Source: Aurelia coerulea (Eukaryota > Cnidaria > Scyphozoa > Semaeostomeae > Ulmaridae). Taken from it: 64,000 nucleotides of DNA. The position numbers and the translations under genes were made by a program. Positions 1 through 11,154 of this stretch are shown here, one piece after another (within the stretch, counting starts at the first letter, position 1; every line of letters begins with the position of its first letter). The stretch spans positions 14,404,501-14,468,500 of the forward strand of contig CM076952.1 of NCBI GenBank assembly GCA_039566865.1. Reading direction: 5' to 3'. The notes under the pieces are model-generated. The model saw nothing but the letters and a program-made list of their open reading frames with translations. It was not told the DNA's origin and ran no database searches.

Positions 1-366
1 ATCAATTTCTGGCATGCATCGATGCTTTTGGGTGCTATAATGGTGTAAATATCACAAAATTTACTACGTTTATAAAAAAAAGCAGCTTTAATAGCGTAAA
101 TGCAATATTTGAGGTGCTGAATCCGAAAATCGATGTTCCAGAGCCAAAATATTTCAGGAAGCATCCATTTCCGGCATGCATCGATGCCTTTGGGTACTAT
201 AATGGTGTAAATATCACAAAATTTACAACGTTTATCAAAAAAAGCAGCTTTAAGAGCGTAAATGCAATATTTGAGGTGCTGAATCCGAAAATCGATGTTC
301 CAGAGTCAAAAATTCCAGGAAGCATCAATTTCCGGTATGCATCGATGCCTTTGATGCTACAATAGT
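1..366 (+). repeat. ~162-bp satellite, left array, first part
   Basis: About two and a half tandem units. Each unit contains the landmarks 'GGCATGCATCGATGCC', 'AGCGTAAATGC' and 'GAGGTGCTGAATCCGAAAA'. The array begins before the window and is cut at 366 by an RTE LINE, then resumes at 2524. The same unit occurs in inverted orientation at 15170-16085, where spacing of a shared landmark gives a period near 162 bp. Short open frames in it are chance products of the repeat. Confidence 0.9.
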
Positions 367-2523
367 CATCATCATCATCATCATCATAGTCAGTCATTCA
401 GGCCACTGCAGGCCGACGACCTCCCCAACGTTTTCCAGCATACTCTGTTCCCAGTTCTTCTCATCCGATTGACCCCTGCTGTTTCTGTGATTTCATCTCT
501 CCATCTCTTTTTTGGTCTTCCTCTGCTGCGCTTCCTTCCATACGGTGTCCATTCTGTGGATTTCTTTGCCCATCAGTTATCTGCCATCCTTCCTATGTGA
601 CCTGCCCACTCCCACTTCAGTGACTTCGCCTTGGCTATGATGTTCACTACTCTTGTTTGCTCCAGTACCCATTCATTTCTCTTCCTATCTCTTTTCGTGA
701 TATTCAGCATTGCTCTTTCCATGCTTCTTTGAGCGACTTGCAGTTTTGATGCAAGCCTGTTAGTTAGTGACCACGTTTCTGCACCGTATGTCATTATCTT
801 TCTTTTGAGACAGACTGGTATTTTTGTGTCTCTTTGTATATTATTATGTTTTCCGAAGCTTGCCCAACCCTGTCCTATCCGTCTTGCTATTTCCTTCGAC
901 TGGTTATTATCTGCTCTTATTAGCTGCCCTAAGTAGACATATTGTTCTACAATATCCAATTCGTCACTGTCAATAATTATTCCTCTGTTCTGACTGTTCC
1001 TTTCTGCGTGTACATTATGAAGGATCTTTGTCTTCGATTTGTTAATCTTCATCCCATCTTTATTCCCTTCCTCATTCAAGGATACTATCATTTCTTCCAA
1101 TTCTTTGTGATCATTAGCAAAAAGTACTATATCGTCTGCGAACCTTAAGTTACTTATATGTTCACCATTTATCTTGATTCCCTTCTCTTGTAGATCGGCT
1201 CTTTTGAATATTTCCTCCAATGCCGCAATGAATAGATTTGGAGAGAGTGTGTCTCCCTGCCTTACTCCTCGGTCTATCCTGAATTTCTCACTTATGCTGT
1301 CAATCTTTATTTGGGCTGTCCCGTTTTTATAGGCGTTTTTAAGAATGTTGATATATTTAGTTTCGACACCTTGTTTTTCCAGAGCTTGGAATACAGCTCC
1401 GTGTTCAATTGAATCGAAGGCCTTTTTGTAGTCGATGAATGCCATGGAAATGGGAATCTTGTACTCATCGGCAGTTTCTAATATTTGATTTATCGTGTGC
1501 AAGTGATCTGTTGTTGAGAATCCTTGCCTGTAGGCTGCCTGCTCAGGTGGCTGGCTATCATTTAATGTTCTCGAAATTCTGTTCTTTATAATTTTCATGT
1601 ACAGTTTGAAGATGTGAGATAACAAGCTGATTGGTCTATAATTTTCAATTTCGGTCTTATCACCTTTCTTGTGGATTAAAATAATGATTGCATTCTTCCA
1701 AATTTCTGGTATTTCTTCTTTCTCTAAACTTGCATTAAACATTTTTTGCAGAATTCCTATTGATTCTTCATCTCCGGCCTTGAGTATTTCGATTTTGATG
1801 TTGTCTGATCCAGGTGCTTTAAAATTTTTCATTTGTGACAATGCTTTCATAATCTCGTCTTCTAGTATTGCGGGTACCTCTTCATCACCTGTGATGTTGA
1901 TTCTGACAGCTATAGAGTGTTGGTATTGTATTTCATCAGCCTTAGTAGTGCTGGAATATAAAATTTTGTAGAATTCAGCGCATCTTTCTATTATCTTTTC
2001 TCTGTTGGTTAAGATATTTTTGTTTGCATCTTTCATAGCTGAAATTTTGAGTTTCTCCAATTTTTCTCCTTTGTGTTGCCTTCTTTAAACCTTTATTATT
2101 TTTGACTGCTACCTGTACTAAATTGGTATTATATTGTCTTAGATCATCCCTAGTTTTCTTTCTAATGGTTTTGCATAATTCAGCGTACTCAATGATGTTT
2201 CTAGCCGTTCCTGTTTGCTTCATGTTTCCTCTTTTCTTCATGAGATTTAGAGTGCTTTCTTGGAGCTTGTTATTGTTTTGTTTCTTGCTCGTTCTTGCGA
2301 TTTGGATGGCTTCATCTAGGATTCCGTTGACTGTGTCCTCTGTCTCTGTATTTACATCTTCTATCGTCAAATGAGAAAAACGATTCTTGAGGGCAATTTG
2401 GAAATCTACACGATTCTCTAGCAATTTTTCTTTGTTAATTCTTATATGCTGCATAGTTTTGGGGGTTTGAGCCTTTTCCACTACACTGGCTCACGGTGCA
2501 TTGGTGGAGTTAGTGTTTTTATA
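367..2523 (-). mobile_element. 5'-truncated RTE-type LINE inserted in the satellite
   Basis: The insertion is flanked by an 11-bp direct repeat, GCTACAATAGT, at 356-366 and 2524-2534. The satellite sequence is continuous if the insert and one repeat copy are removed. The 3' end on the minus strand is a short (ATG)n tract at 367-387, the kind of microsatellite tail RTE elements carry. The 5' end is truncated within the linker before the reverse transcriptase, so the endonuclease is missing. Confidence 0.9.
573..2481 (-). pseudogene. RTE-type reverse transcriptase, frameshifted
   Basis: This encodes the reverse transcriptase that copies the LINE RNA at a nicked target. A 495-residue frame (573-2060) holds the RT core: '[19 protein letters not shown]', '[14 protein letters not shown]' with the first catalytic Asp, '[13 protein letters not shown]', and the active-site box '[11 protein letters not shown]'. 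The C-terminal part '[13 protein letters not shown]' is typical of RTE elements. An upstream frame (to 2481) encodes the basic linker normally lying between the endonuclease and RT; it joins the RT frame only through a frameshift near 2065. The apurinic-type endonuclease is absent because of 5' truncation. The frame is long and the catalytic residues are present, so the copy is fairly young, but it cannot be autonomous. Confidence 0.88.
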
Positions 2524-3218
2524 GCTACAATAGTATCAAATCATAAAACCTATCATTTTTGTTTAAACATGCAGGCTGCACAGCAAAAATACTATATTTG
2601 AGGTGCTGAATCCGAAAATCGATGTTGCAGAGCAAAAAAATTCCAAGAAACATCAATTGCCTGCATATTTCCATGCCTTTGTTGCCATAAAGGTGTCAAA
2701 ATCATAAAAATCTTCTATGTTTACCTTGTAGCGTTGCTTAGAGAGCGTAAATGCTACATTTGAGGTGCTGAATCCGAAAAACAATGTTCAAGAGCCAACA
2801 AAAATTCCAGGAAGCATCAATTTCCGGCATGCATTTATGCCTTTGATGCTATAATTGTGTAAATATCTCAAAATGATCTACGTTCATCAAAAGATGCAGC
2901 TTTTAGAGCGTAAATTCTATACTTGAGGTGCTGAATCCGCAAATCGATGTTCCAGAGCCAAAAAAATTCCAGGAAGTATCAATTTCCAGCATGCATCGAT
3001 GCCTTTGATGCCAAAATAGGATCAAAATCATAAAATCTTTTATATTTATTTTAAAATTTCAGTCTTTGCAGCAAATGTATTATTTTTGAGAAACTGAAAC
3101 AAAAAATCAACATTTCAGATGGAAAATTTTCAAGAAAATGCAAATAGCTGGCTTCTTGTTTTTGCCATTGCTAGCGTCATACCTGTTTCTCAAAAAGCAA
3201 CCGTTTTGCACTTTTTGC
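2524..3218 (+). repeat. ~162-bp satellite, left array, second part
   Basis: Continuation of the array split by the RTE insertion, about four units. The last unit (about 3050-3218) is clearly diverged, as at the edge of an array. It ends at the TA target (3219-3220) of MITE-A. Confidence 0.85.
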
Positions 3219-3330
3219 TACCGGGTGTCGGAAAAAATGTGTACGGATTTGGTTGATTCCAGCGCTGTGAATTTAGCTTCAATCAATGGCTAATCACTCT
3301 AATCATTCCTCGATAGTTAACTTGAACATA

Positions 3331-3926
3331 CAGGGTGTCCCAAAAAAATTGTGCCCCGTTTGTCTGAAGATTGCGAGAAAACGGCAAAGGATTCTCGCAA
3401 AACTCTTGTATGATGCTACTCTTCGGATATTCAATTAAAGTTTCCAACCATCCCCGTAAAAATCAGTTGAGAAATGATAGAGCTATGACCTTCAGGAGAC
3501 CAAATTTGCCCGATCACTGAAACCAGCGATCGGCCATTTTGTCTTACTATTTTGCAGCGATAAATAGCATCATGGATTGAAAATGAAACAGCAGCCTCCA
3601 GTTTCATAGCTTTTGTGAAAATTCCGATAATCCTCAGAGAGATCCATTATTTCTTACCTCACAGAAATTATTTCTTACTTCACGTCAAGATACATATCAC
3701 TGCAAAATAGTAAGACAAAATGGCCGACCGCTGGTTTCAGTCATCAGGCAAATTTGGTCTTCTGAAGGTCATAGCTCCATCATTTCTCAACGGATTTTTA
3801 CGGGGATGGTTGGAAACTTTAACTGAATATCTGAAAAGCAGCATCATGCAATAGTTTGGCGAAAATCTTTTGCCATTTTGTCGCAATCTTTAGGCAAACA
3901 GGGCACAATTTTTTTGGGACACCCTG
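3331..3926. mobile_element. MITE-B, long-TIR foldback inside MITE-A
   Basis: The terminal inverted repeats begin 'CAGGGTGTCCCAAAAAAATT' and run for roughly 230 bp with few mismatches, leaving a short central spacer (about 3555-3705). It is flanked by TA at 3329-3330 and 3927-3928. MITE-A reads continuously once MITE-B and one TA are removed. There is no coding capacity. Confidence 0.9.
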
Positions 3927-3957
3927 TAGATACCTTGTTGGTTGGTATTAGTGCTTT

Positions 3958-5940
3958 TTTTTATATATCATTCATTTAAAAAGTTTACAATGAGTTCTAC
4001 AATCTACAATAAATATCTTATTGCTATACAGCACTACGGGAACGATACCAGGGGGAGCGAAAAACAATGACTACCCCATGGCCAAAAACATAAAGACATA
4101 TAACATTAACCTACATGCAACTAACTGTACACCACGAACGATTAGAAAACTAATGGATAAAGGATAATATACTAGATTCTGTCTGATATTAGATGTCGTG
4201 TCAAGGTTGGTAAGAACTTAAAAAATTTCACGAGTGCGCCTCGTTTGAAATTGAGATGCATAAGATGCCTGACATATAATATTAAACAGAATTTACAAGG
4301 AAAACAAAGAACATTCACGTAAAGGGACTTGGTGGTTGCTAAGAATATAGCTGAAGTTGCAAAGGATCTCAAATAAACCGACCAGTTTCCTGGATGAAAC
4401 GTAAAGTCAATTCGAGTATATCTTTGTTCAAGTCATCAGAAAGGTCTTGATCACCATATAGTAACAGCTGCGTCAAAGCATCATTTGAAAGGCTTGCGAT
4501 TTGTACATATGGTTGCAATAATTCTACAATTCCAGCGAGAAGATCTCTTCGTTGAACATCAAAAGAAGGGCAGAGCAACAAAAAATGCTCCGTATCCTCG
4601 ATGCCATCGTTTGTTGGACACATTGCGTTTATGGTATCCCTGAAATTATGCTTGAACTTGTGAAAATTTAACTTACTGAGACCAACCCTAAGTTGAGTAA
4701 GATAGGATAATCCTATTGGATCGTGTATTCCAAAAACAGATTTTGCAGGGGTCGGATTATTGATAAGATCTTTTTCTTGAAAACAGCAACTGAGGGTGCA
4801 AGTCTCAATTCAGGCTCGAGCTTATTCCATTCGGATAGGCAGTTGGGATAAAAACTAGACTTAAATTTTCATGTCCGTGCCTTTAAACGCCCAATGACAT
4901 CCTGGTCGCGAAGACAGCACTGCGACTGATGAAGAGGAGGATTCGGATCTACTGTATACTCAGGGCTAAGATTATTTACAAACTTGTAGAACAAGGTAAG
5001 GCGTCTATTCCATCGTAAGGAACTTAATGACTCCCAGCCAAGCTCCTTGTACAGCTTCTCGCGAGATGTTCCCCTCCATGTTCCTGTTACTGCCAAAGCA
5101 GCAGAATACTGAACAGACTCTAGCTTTTCCATGGCATTTGGTAAAATGATACTTTGACTGAATGCACATGCTTTGGCAGGAATATGGTAAATGACATCAC
5201 CATAGTCCAGGTGTGGTCGAACGTAGAGCTTATATACTTCGTTTAGGGTATGCCTGGGCAGATATTTGGAGAGATATTTCAGCAAACCAATGCCCTTTCT
5301 TGTCTTAGAGATAGCTGATTTAATATGAACTGAAAAAGATAGTTTTGAGTCAAGGATAATTCCTAAATGTTTATGTTCGTTTACCTTCTTCACAGGTATG
5401 TCATTAAAAAGGATTACTGGATGTTCAATTTCAATTTTCTTTTTTGAAAATTTTAATTCAACAGCTTGTTTTAACGGATCAGGATTAAATGACATTCTCC
5501 AAGCGTGAGCCCACTGACTTATCAAGTCCAAGTCATGATTCATATCATTGGCAGCTGTATTGGAATCTTCTACCACTGTGAACAATGATGTATCATCAGC
5601 AAATAACTTAGCATTGCACTTCAAGCTTACGGCTAGATCATTTATATACACAAGGAAAAACAAAGGTCGCAGAAAAGAGCCCTGGGGCACCCCTGCCGAA
5701 ATATCTCCCGAGATTAGAACTCTGTCCATTCAGTACAGTCCTCTGCTTTCGATCCTTGAGGAAACTTTGGATTAAAGAAAGAAGTCGTCCCGAGACACCA
5801 CATCGTTTTAATTTATAAATTAGACCGTCGTGCCATACCCTATCGAATGCTTTAGAGATGTCCAGATACACAGAACGAACATCTAGAGGAGGGTTACAGT
5901 CAAACGCTTTAAATACTGTATGTGTTATTGAGAGTAACTG
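3958..5940 (-). mobile_element. 5'-truncated poly-A LINE inside MITE-A
   Basis: Flanked by an 11-bp TSD, ATTAGTGCTTT, at 3947-3957 and 5941-5951; MITE-A resumes directly after it. The 3' end on the minus strand is an A-rich tail (plus-strand T-run from 3955). The family is the same Jockey/CR1-superfamily LINE seen at 33104-48145, 44875-46400 and 61212-63443. Confidence 0.9.
4369..5940 (-). pseudogene. Jockey/CR1-superfamily reverse transcriptase, C-terminal half
   Basis: The order on the minus strand is: the first catalytic Asp region 'YLDISKAFDRVWHDG' (frame 5638-5871); a shift into 'SAGVPQGS', 'AKLFADDTSLFTVV' (active-site box) and the thumb 'EHKHLGIILDSKLSF' and 'YKLYVRPHLDYGDVIYH' (frame 4869-5729); and a final frame (4369-4623) with the cysteine/histidine motif 'CPTNDGIEDTEHFLLLC' usual at the C-terminus of this group. 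At least two frameshifts separate these blocks. The endonuclease and N-terminal RT fingers are missing. Translation before 5871 continues in related sequence ('INQLLS'-like) up to the TSD. Confidence 0.88.
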
Positions 5941-5965
5941 ATTAGTGCTTTGAGAGCAGACGTAT

Positions 5966-7961
5966 CAGAGGCGGATCCAGACTATTGCTATTGATGCTCA
6001 AGCAACAGTCAGATTTTCAAAACAATAGTAATAATTTTTTTTGTATATAGTTGTTCAATTTAGAGATTTTCCTTCCATGAATTCATCTCATCGTTAAAGT
6101 CGCAATACGTCGATTCCAGCAGTTAAAACAAGGCTTTATACCCCGTATACTAAGCTTTGATGTTAAGAACTACTGCGAAGGAGAACGCATATTTGGTAGA
6201 CCACTTTGCTTGATATTTACCTTTGTTCTGTCCGTCGATAGGAGGTTTAACAAAGGCTGACATTCCGAGCAAAATAGTGGTCCGCAGATTACTGCGATCC
6301 CACGCTCAATCAGCTATGGTCTTCTGTAGGCAAATTTTAGCGGGAGCAACAGTGAAAGTTGAAAATGTGTGTGATAGCCAATCAGAGTTAGAGTTGACTG
6401 ATGCTCGATTTTGGCGGGAGCAACAGTGGACTTTGGCCTCCAGAGCTGTACTTTGTTTTATTCGAGAACTGGAGGTCAACATGAAGCTGTGAGAAGCCGC
6501 CGTTGCTAATAGCCTTTCAAAATGAACGAAACCTTACTTGAGATTGAAGAAATAGTGAAGCATAGAGCAACGCTGTCCGAGGAAGAGAGAAAAGCCGAGT
6601 AGAGAAGTAAGGATTCTATTTTGCTTGCAAGCAGGAGTCCTCAAGACGTTCGTATGCTAGGCCTAAGCCCAGCCAAGGGAATGTGATCTTTCTGCACTGC
6701 AGTTCCCAAAGATGCAGTTGGGAATGGCTCCTCAAAACTTTTGCCCTATTCGGTATGCTACACAGCTTTCTAATTGCTAATTTTCTTTCCTCCTCATTCT
6801 TTCACTTCATCAACTCAGAGCAGCATTGAACAGTTTTTACCATCGAGTCAATGAAATATGTATGTATCACGTTTTCTCTTGAGATGAATTTCATGCAGAA
6901 TTGTGACAAAAGGACCCTAACAAAGGGATATTGTTCTGCGGAGCTCCTCATGCAATGGACTATCATGTTCAATGCTTTGGTCTAATAGGCCGTATTCTCT
7001 ACATTGTCACTGATCTTGATTAAACAATTGTAAGGGTGATGGAGTGAACAAATATTCTGAAAGGCTCTTTTGTCATTAGACCATGGTAGTTTTGAATGGG
7101 AATATATTGTGGAACTGGACGAATTTGATTCAAAGCTTTGCAAATGAACACTGGGGGCAGTTTCGTTGCAGGCAAGTTTTATATCAGATCGAGACTTTGA
7201 CGGGAGAGAAGCTAAGGGACGGAACCTAGATCAGTGTGAATGATTGAATGCATGGCCTAACACAACTTGACGAGGAAATAGTAAACACCCATCCACCCAC
7301 CCTATTTCTCTCTTTTTGATACGTTTGATTCTTGATTGCCATCAGCTATAACTTCACTTTGAGATGTTGCTCGAAAAATGTACGTTTAGTTCATACTAAA
7401 AGTTCAACAACATATTTGGCATAACATTCTTGCATTTAACTCACAATGTTTCTCAGGACTTCTCAGACAATAGTGCTGGAGTTTCTCAAAATGTTGGCCA
7501 TATTAGTGCTGTTTATATAATAGATAGTTTCTTATAAAAAACGTGTAGTACATTAAACATTTTGTCTGATAAGAGCAAGCGTCCTGGAGTCTTGATTCTC
7601 TGGAAAGGCACTTTAAACCTTTTGCTCTGGTTGGTGATGAGTCCTTGTCAGTCATGTATGGTGTCTTAAATATTTTTATGATATTTAAGACACCGTATTG
7701 GGTTTTACGAGATATTCTCATTTTAAGGAGACTTTAGATTCTTTTTGGATAAGTACTATTTAGGGCGTTTCCACGAGGTTTCTCTTTAAATAAGGGCGTT
7801 TCCCCTTATGCAGAAGGGCGTGGTCCCAATAATTTTTCCGGGGGCTTCGCCCTCGGACCCCCAATACCCTGCGCCTTCGGCGCATACCTCCCCTACGACG
7901 ATGCGCCTTCGGCGCATGGCACCTTCAGCTATAGTCAGATTTTTCCCTGGATCCGCTCCTG
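5966..7961. mobile_element. hAT-like non-autonomous DNA transposon (~2.0 kb) inside MITE-A
   Basis: The terminal inverted repeats are CAGAGGCGGATCCAG (5966-5980) and CTGGATCCGCTCCTG (7947-7961). They match the widespread CAGNGGCGGATCCAG ends of animal hAT elements. The flanking direct repeat is CGTAT (5961-5965 and 7962-7966), 5 bp rather than the usual 8. Near the right end lie GC-rich hairpins ('GGGGGCTTCGCCCTCGG', and twice 'TGCGCCTTCGGCGCA' at about 7870 and 7900). I see no transposase. The interior (about 6000-7790) holds no recognisable gene, only a 26-codon open frame at 6522-6602. Confidence 0.8.
6522..6602 (+). CDS. short open frame, unrecognised
   Basis: Twenty-six codons (starting MNETLLEIEEIVKHRA), strongly charged and helical-looking, ending at TAG. 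It lies within the hAT-like element and follows about 300 bp containing two imperfect copies of 'GCGGGAGCAACAGTG' (around 6340 and 6414). It might be the first exon of a lost transposon gene. I cannot assign a function. Confidence 0.15.
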   Translation: MNETLLEIEEIVKHRATLSEEERKAE

Positions 7962-8508
7962 CGTATGTTAATCTTGAAAGCTCAAATTTGCCTCTTCCTG
8001 CAAACCAGAGATTTAGCCTTTTGGCCTAAGCAAACTCTTAAGGCACAGCTTATAATTCAACGATAGCCTTGATAAAATTTGAACAATAATAGATCTTGTG
8101 TTGTGTTATTCTGTTTTCCAGAAGTCATCCTCTAGTCACCCATTGGGAGGTTTCTTTATTTTTCATTAATTTCAGTTCTTAATTTCGATATGCTTCAGGA
8201 ATTTGCTGAGGTCAAAAGGCCAAAGCTCGGGTTTGCAAGTGGACGCAAGCATTCAAGATTGATATTTCTGCTCTCAAAGCACCAATACCAACTACCAAGG
8301 TATCTATGTTCCAGTTAACTATCGAGAAACGTTTTGAGAGTGAAAGGCCATCGATTAAAGAGAATCAACGGAGATAAACGCCCCGCGCGGAAGGAGTCTG
8401 GGTATTCTATTATTAGCATTTTGAATTTTATGGGTTCGAGATGTTCGTAGATATTGTTTATCAAGCAGAACAATAACGTGCAGAGGAGTTTCCTTTGTCC
8501 TATTTATA

Positions 8509-9139
8509 ACGGGTTAGTCAGAAAAAGAATCCCCACTTGCAAGGCCACTGCTCCATGAATATCATAGCAATAATATTGAAAACTGTCTTATTTTATTGCC
8601 AATATGTTCAATTAGGTTCAGTAATCTACCCGGCCATAATCGGCCATTCCTTCCCGTCGATATGGGTGATTTTCTCCAGAAAGCCCCTTCCAAAAAGCTG
8701 CAAAAACGAATGAAAACAATGAGCAAATTTTCCTTCCTAAAACTGATGACACTCACATAAATTCATGTATTTTGTCCTCTTGGGACAATGGAAACCCCTT
8801 GAATAGGTCATCGATACCAGGGGGGAGGGACTTTTTCATCCTCCCAAGAGGATAGCACGCGCTAAAGCGTCCACAAGTCATTGCTGTAAGGCCATTGTGA
8901 AGCAGAAATTTAAGGGAAATTTGTTCATGATTTTGGGCACGTTTTGAATGGTTTTTGAAGAGGCTTTCTCGAGAAAATCCCACATAATTTCAGAATGGAC
9001 TGGCCGATTTCAGTTAGGTAAATTTTCTAGTAGATTTGAAAATGTCTACCATTAAACTATATATTTGCCGATATCATTGTTTTGGTATCCAGGGAGCCGT
9101 GACCTTTCAAACGGGGATTCTTTTTTCTGACTCACCCGG
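8509..9139. mobile_element. MITE-C, TA-flanked MITE inside MITE-A
   Basis: Terminal inverted repeats: 'CGGGTTAGTCAGAAAAAGAA' starting at 8510, and the complement of the right end 'CGGGTGAGTCAGAAAAAAGA'. TA flanks the element on both sides (8507-8508, 9140-9141). About 631 bp, no coding sequence. A related terminus occurs alone at 17198-17235. Confidence 0.82.
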
Positions 9140-9249
9140 TAGATTGCCTCTTCTTAGCTCCCTTCATTCCCTTTAAAGCTAAATTCACATCGCTGGAGTC
9201 AACGAATTCTGTTTACATTTTTTGGAACACCCCGTATTAGTATATTTTT

Positions 9250-9417
9250 CTAATAAATTGCTGGCCTTCCTTTAAATTTGGACAACCCAAAAATTTATTC
9301 ACAAAAGCCAAACCGTGCGCAGACGTGTGCAGATGTGAAGAGTGCAAAAACATGAGTGTGGAACTAGAAAAATTCGCGGACTCTGATGAAGATATCAAAG
9401 AACAAGAGCAGCAATAA
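9250..9417 (+). pseudogene. cysteine-rich (CXC/tesmin-like) terminal exon or fragment
   Basis: One open frame from 9250 reads through 'KAKPCADVCRCEECKN' and then an acidic tail (SVELEKFADSDEDIKEQEQQ) to TAA at 9415-9417. The C-x3-C-x-C-x2-C-x-N spacing is that of the second half of CXC/tesmin-type zinc-binding domains. An AATAAA at 9413-9418 overlaps the stop, as if this were a terminal exon. The first half of the domain is not visible and the sequence begins only a few bases after the MITE-A end. It may be a host exon or a piece of a transposon-encoded protein. Confidence 0.35.
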
Positions 9418-9691
9418 ACTCAAAGTAATCGATTGAGGCTTTATTTTGATTGTAAAGATCTATCATGATTTCTTAAGCTATGTCTTTCTCATTAAAATGT
9501 TGACTCGCTACAAGTTTTCGTTTGCCTTCTATTCGTTTTGTCATGGTTTGCCTTGCCTTCGTTTGCCTTTCAAGCATTGTTTCTTCGGCTATCAATGGTC
9601 GACAATCTGCTCAATTTCGCTGAAGGCGTGACAGACGTGTCTTACAGTAGCTCCTGCAAAGATCTTTCATTTTATGCCAAAAGGACTCAGA

Positions 9692-11154
9692 ATGGCGCTG
9701 AGAAAAGAATTAAGGATGAAAATTATCTTGGATATCATTGATAAAATAAAAAAGTGAAGAAGAAAAAGCTTGAAAGAAGTCTAATACTGCGGGATGCTGA
9801 GCTGGTTGGCCTAAGTGCAGACGAAGCGCGTGATGCCATGGAAGACTTGAAGGACATGGGGATATTATACGGAGAGGAAGAGGATGAAGTGACTGTGGAT
9901 GAAAAGGAAAGGCTTCAGTTGACAAAATGTTTGATAGTTTTGCTGAGAGAAATGGCACATTTTGACGCCAAAAGTCACGCGAATCCTGATCAAACAGAAA
10001 AATATGAGGCCGCACCACTTCAACCCAATAAGCTACATCCTCCCCCTGGCTTGATCCACCCCCATCTACTTCAAAGCTTCTCACAGCTGGCGAAATCTGT
10101 CACAGATCTGCACGAAATAATATGGAGGGAGAGGCAAAATAACCAAAATTTGCAAACCCAGATATTAGATTTGAAGCTGAGGGAAGTATCGCAAATTAAA
10201 GCGTCACTAGAAAACAAGAGCAGGTATGAAACCAATTCAAATTCTAGTATGAATAACAAAGCAGAGAACACAACATCAAACAAAGCAAACATTGTGCGTG
10301 AAGAAATTCACTCTGAAGTCACGGAAGCAATCACAGAGCTAAGAATAAAGGCCACCAACAAGAACAAGAAAACAAGACGAAAGCGCAGCAGAGGCAAAGG
10401 CAAAGGCCCACAAAACGCTAAACCTGCTGCAAACCAACTTGATCATGAGCCTTCGACTTCCCAACCAAAATCCAACGAAAATGCCAGTGCTGCTCATACA
10501 AGTGTTAGATGCAACAATGCCTCCGTAAACGTCACCCCCGGAGATGGGAGCAACACAAATTCCGAATGCAGCAATGCGCATGATACTCAAACAGAAACAG
10601 CGACAAATGGTAATTGCAATGGAACCAATAATAACAACAAGATTAACAAACTGGGTAAGCACACTACAATTGCTGTTGGTGACTCCCTATTGAAAAATAT
10701 TAAAGGCTGGAAACTCAAAAGCAGATGCGAAGAAAATGAGCAGATTTTCATTAAATGTTTTCTCGGTGCAACGACGAAAGATATGACCAGCTACTGCAAG
10801 CCTGCAATTGAAAAGAAACCGGATCGAATAATCTTGCACTGTGGGACAAATGATCTAAGAACGAACAAATCTGAAGTTGCAATATCAACCGAAATTGTCA
10901 CACTCGCTAAAACGATTGAATCACATGGAATTAATGTGTGTATTTCAGGATTAATCGCACGAGGTGATATGCTTGAAGACAAACGCATGAAGACAAACTT
11001 TATCCTGAGAGACATGTGTAATGAAAAAAGAACCGCTTTTGTAGAACATCAAAATATCGAGGCCGGGAAACATCTAAATAGAAGTAAGTTACATTTGAAT
11101 GCCCATGGAGACAGCCTTTTAGCCAAAAACCTTCTAGATGCGTCACACCATTGA
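9692..11154 (+). CDS. LINE ORF1: nucleic-acid chaperone-like protein with SGNH esterase domain
   Basis: The continuous 466-residue frame is 9754-11154. Residues 1-50 ('GLSADEARDAMEDLKDMGILYGE') look like part of a small winged-helix-like fold. A basic stretch 'KKTRRKRSRGKGKG' (about 205-218) could bind RNA or act as a nuclear signal, followed by a Ser/Asn/Thr-rich spacer. Residues about 303-466 form an SGNH hydrolase: 'AVGDSLL' with Ser311, 'LHCGTNDL' with Asn366, and 'SKLHLNAHG' with His447; the Asp of the usual DxxH is Ser444. Esterase domains are known in ORF1 of CR1/L2 LINEs. An upstream frame, ATG 9692 to TGA 9755, encodes MALRKELRMKIILDIIDKIK and fits as the missing N-terminus, joined only by a frameshift in the A-rich tract at about 9745-9757. 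Confidence 0.85.

Larger units (their letters stand above)
3221..9234. mobile_element. MITE-A, a TA-flanked inverted-repeat element split by four insertions
   Basis: The left end (3221, 'CCGGGTGTCGGAAAAAATGT') and right end (9234) are inverted repeats. The matching subterminal blocks are 'CCAGCGCTGTGAATTTAGC' on the left and, on the complement of the right, 'CCAGCGATGTGAATTTAGC'. Both ends abut TA (3219-3220 and 9235-9236), as expected for Tc1/mariner-like MITEs. MITE-A sequence is confined to 3221-3330, 3929-3957, 5952-5965, 7967-about 8365 and about 9170-9234, roughly 0.6 kb in total. A half copy at 54172-54349 and a partial copy at 28697-29051 confirm the unbroken order. About 180 bp around 8366-8508 and 9142-9170 is extra sequence I could not assign. 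Confidence 0.8.

Noticed and set aside
1..365. Open frames containing 'VLNPKIDVPEPK' and 'FRKHPFPACIDAFG'
   Set aside because: The same short peptides reappear from the satellite at 15492-15758 in the opposite orientation; they reflect unit sequence, and no unit has a conserved start or stop.
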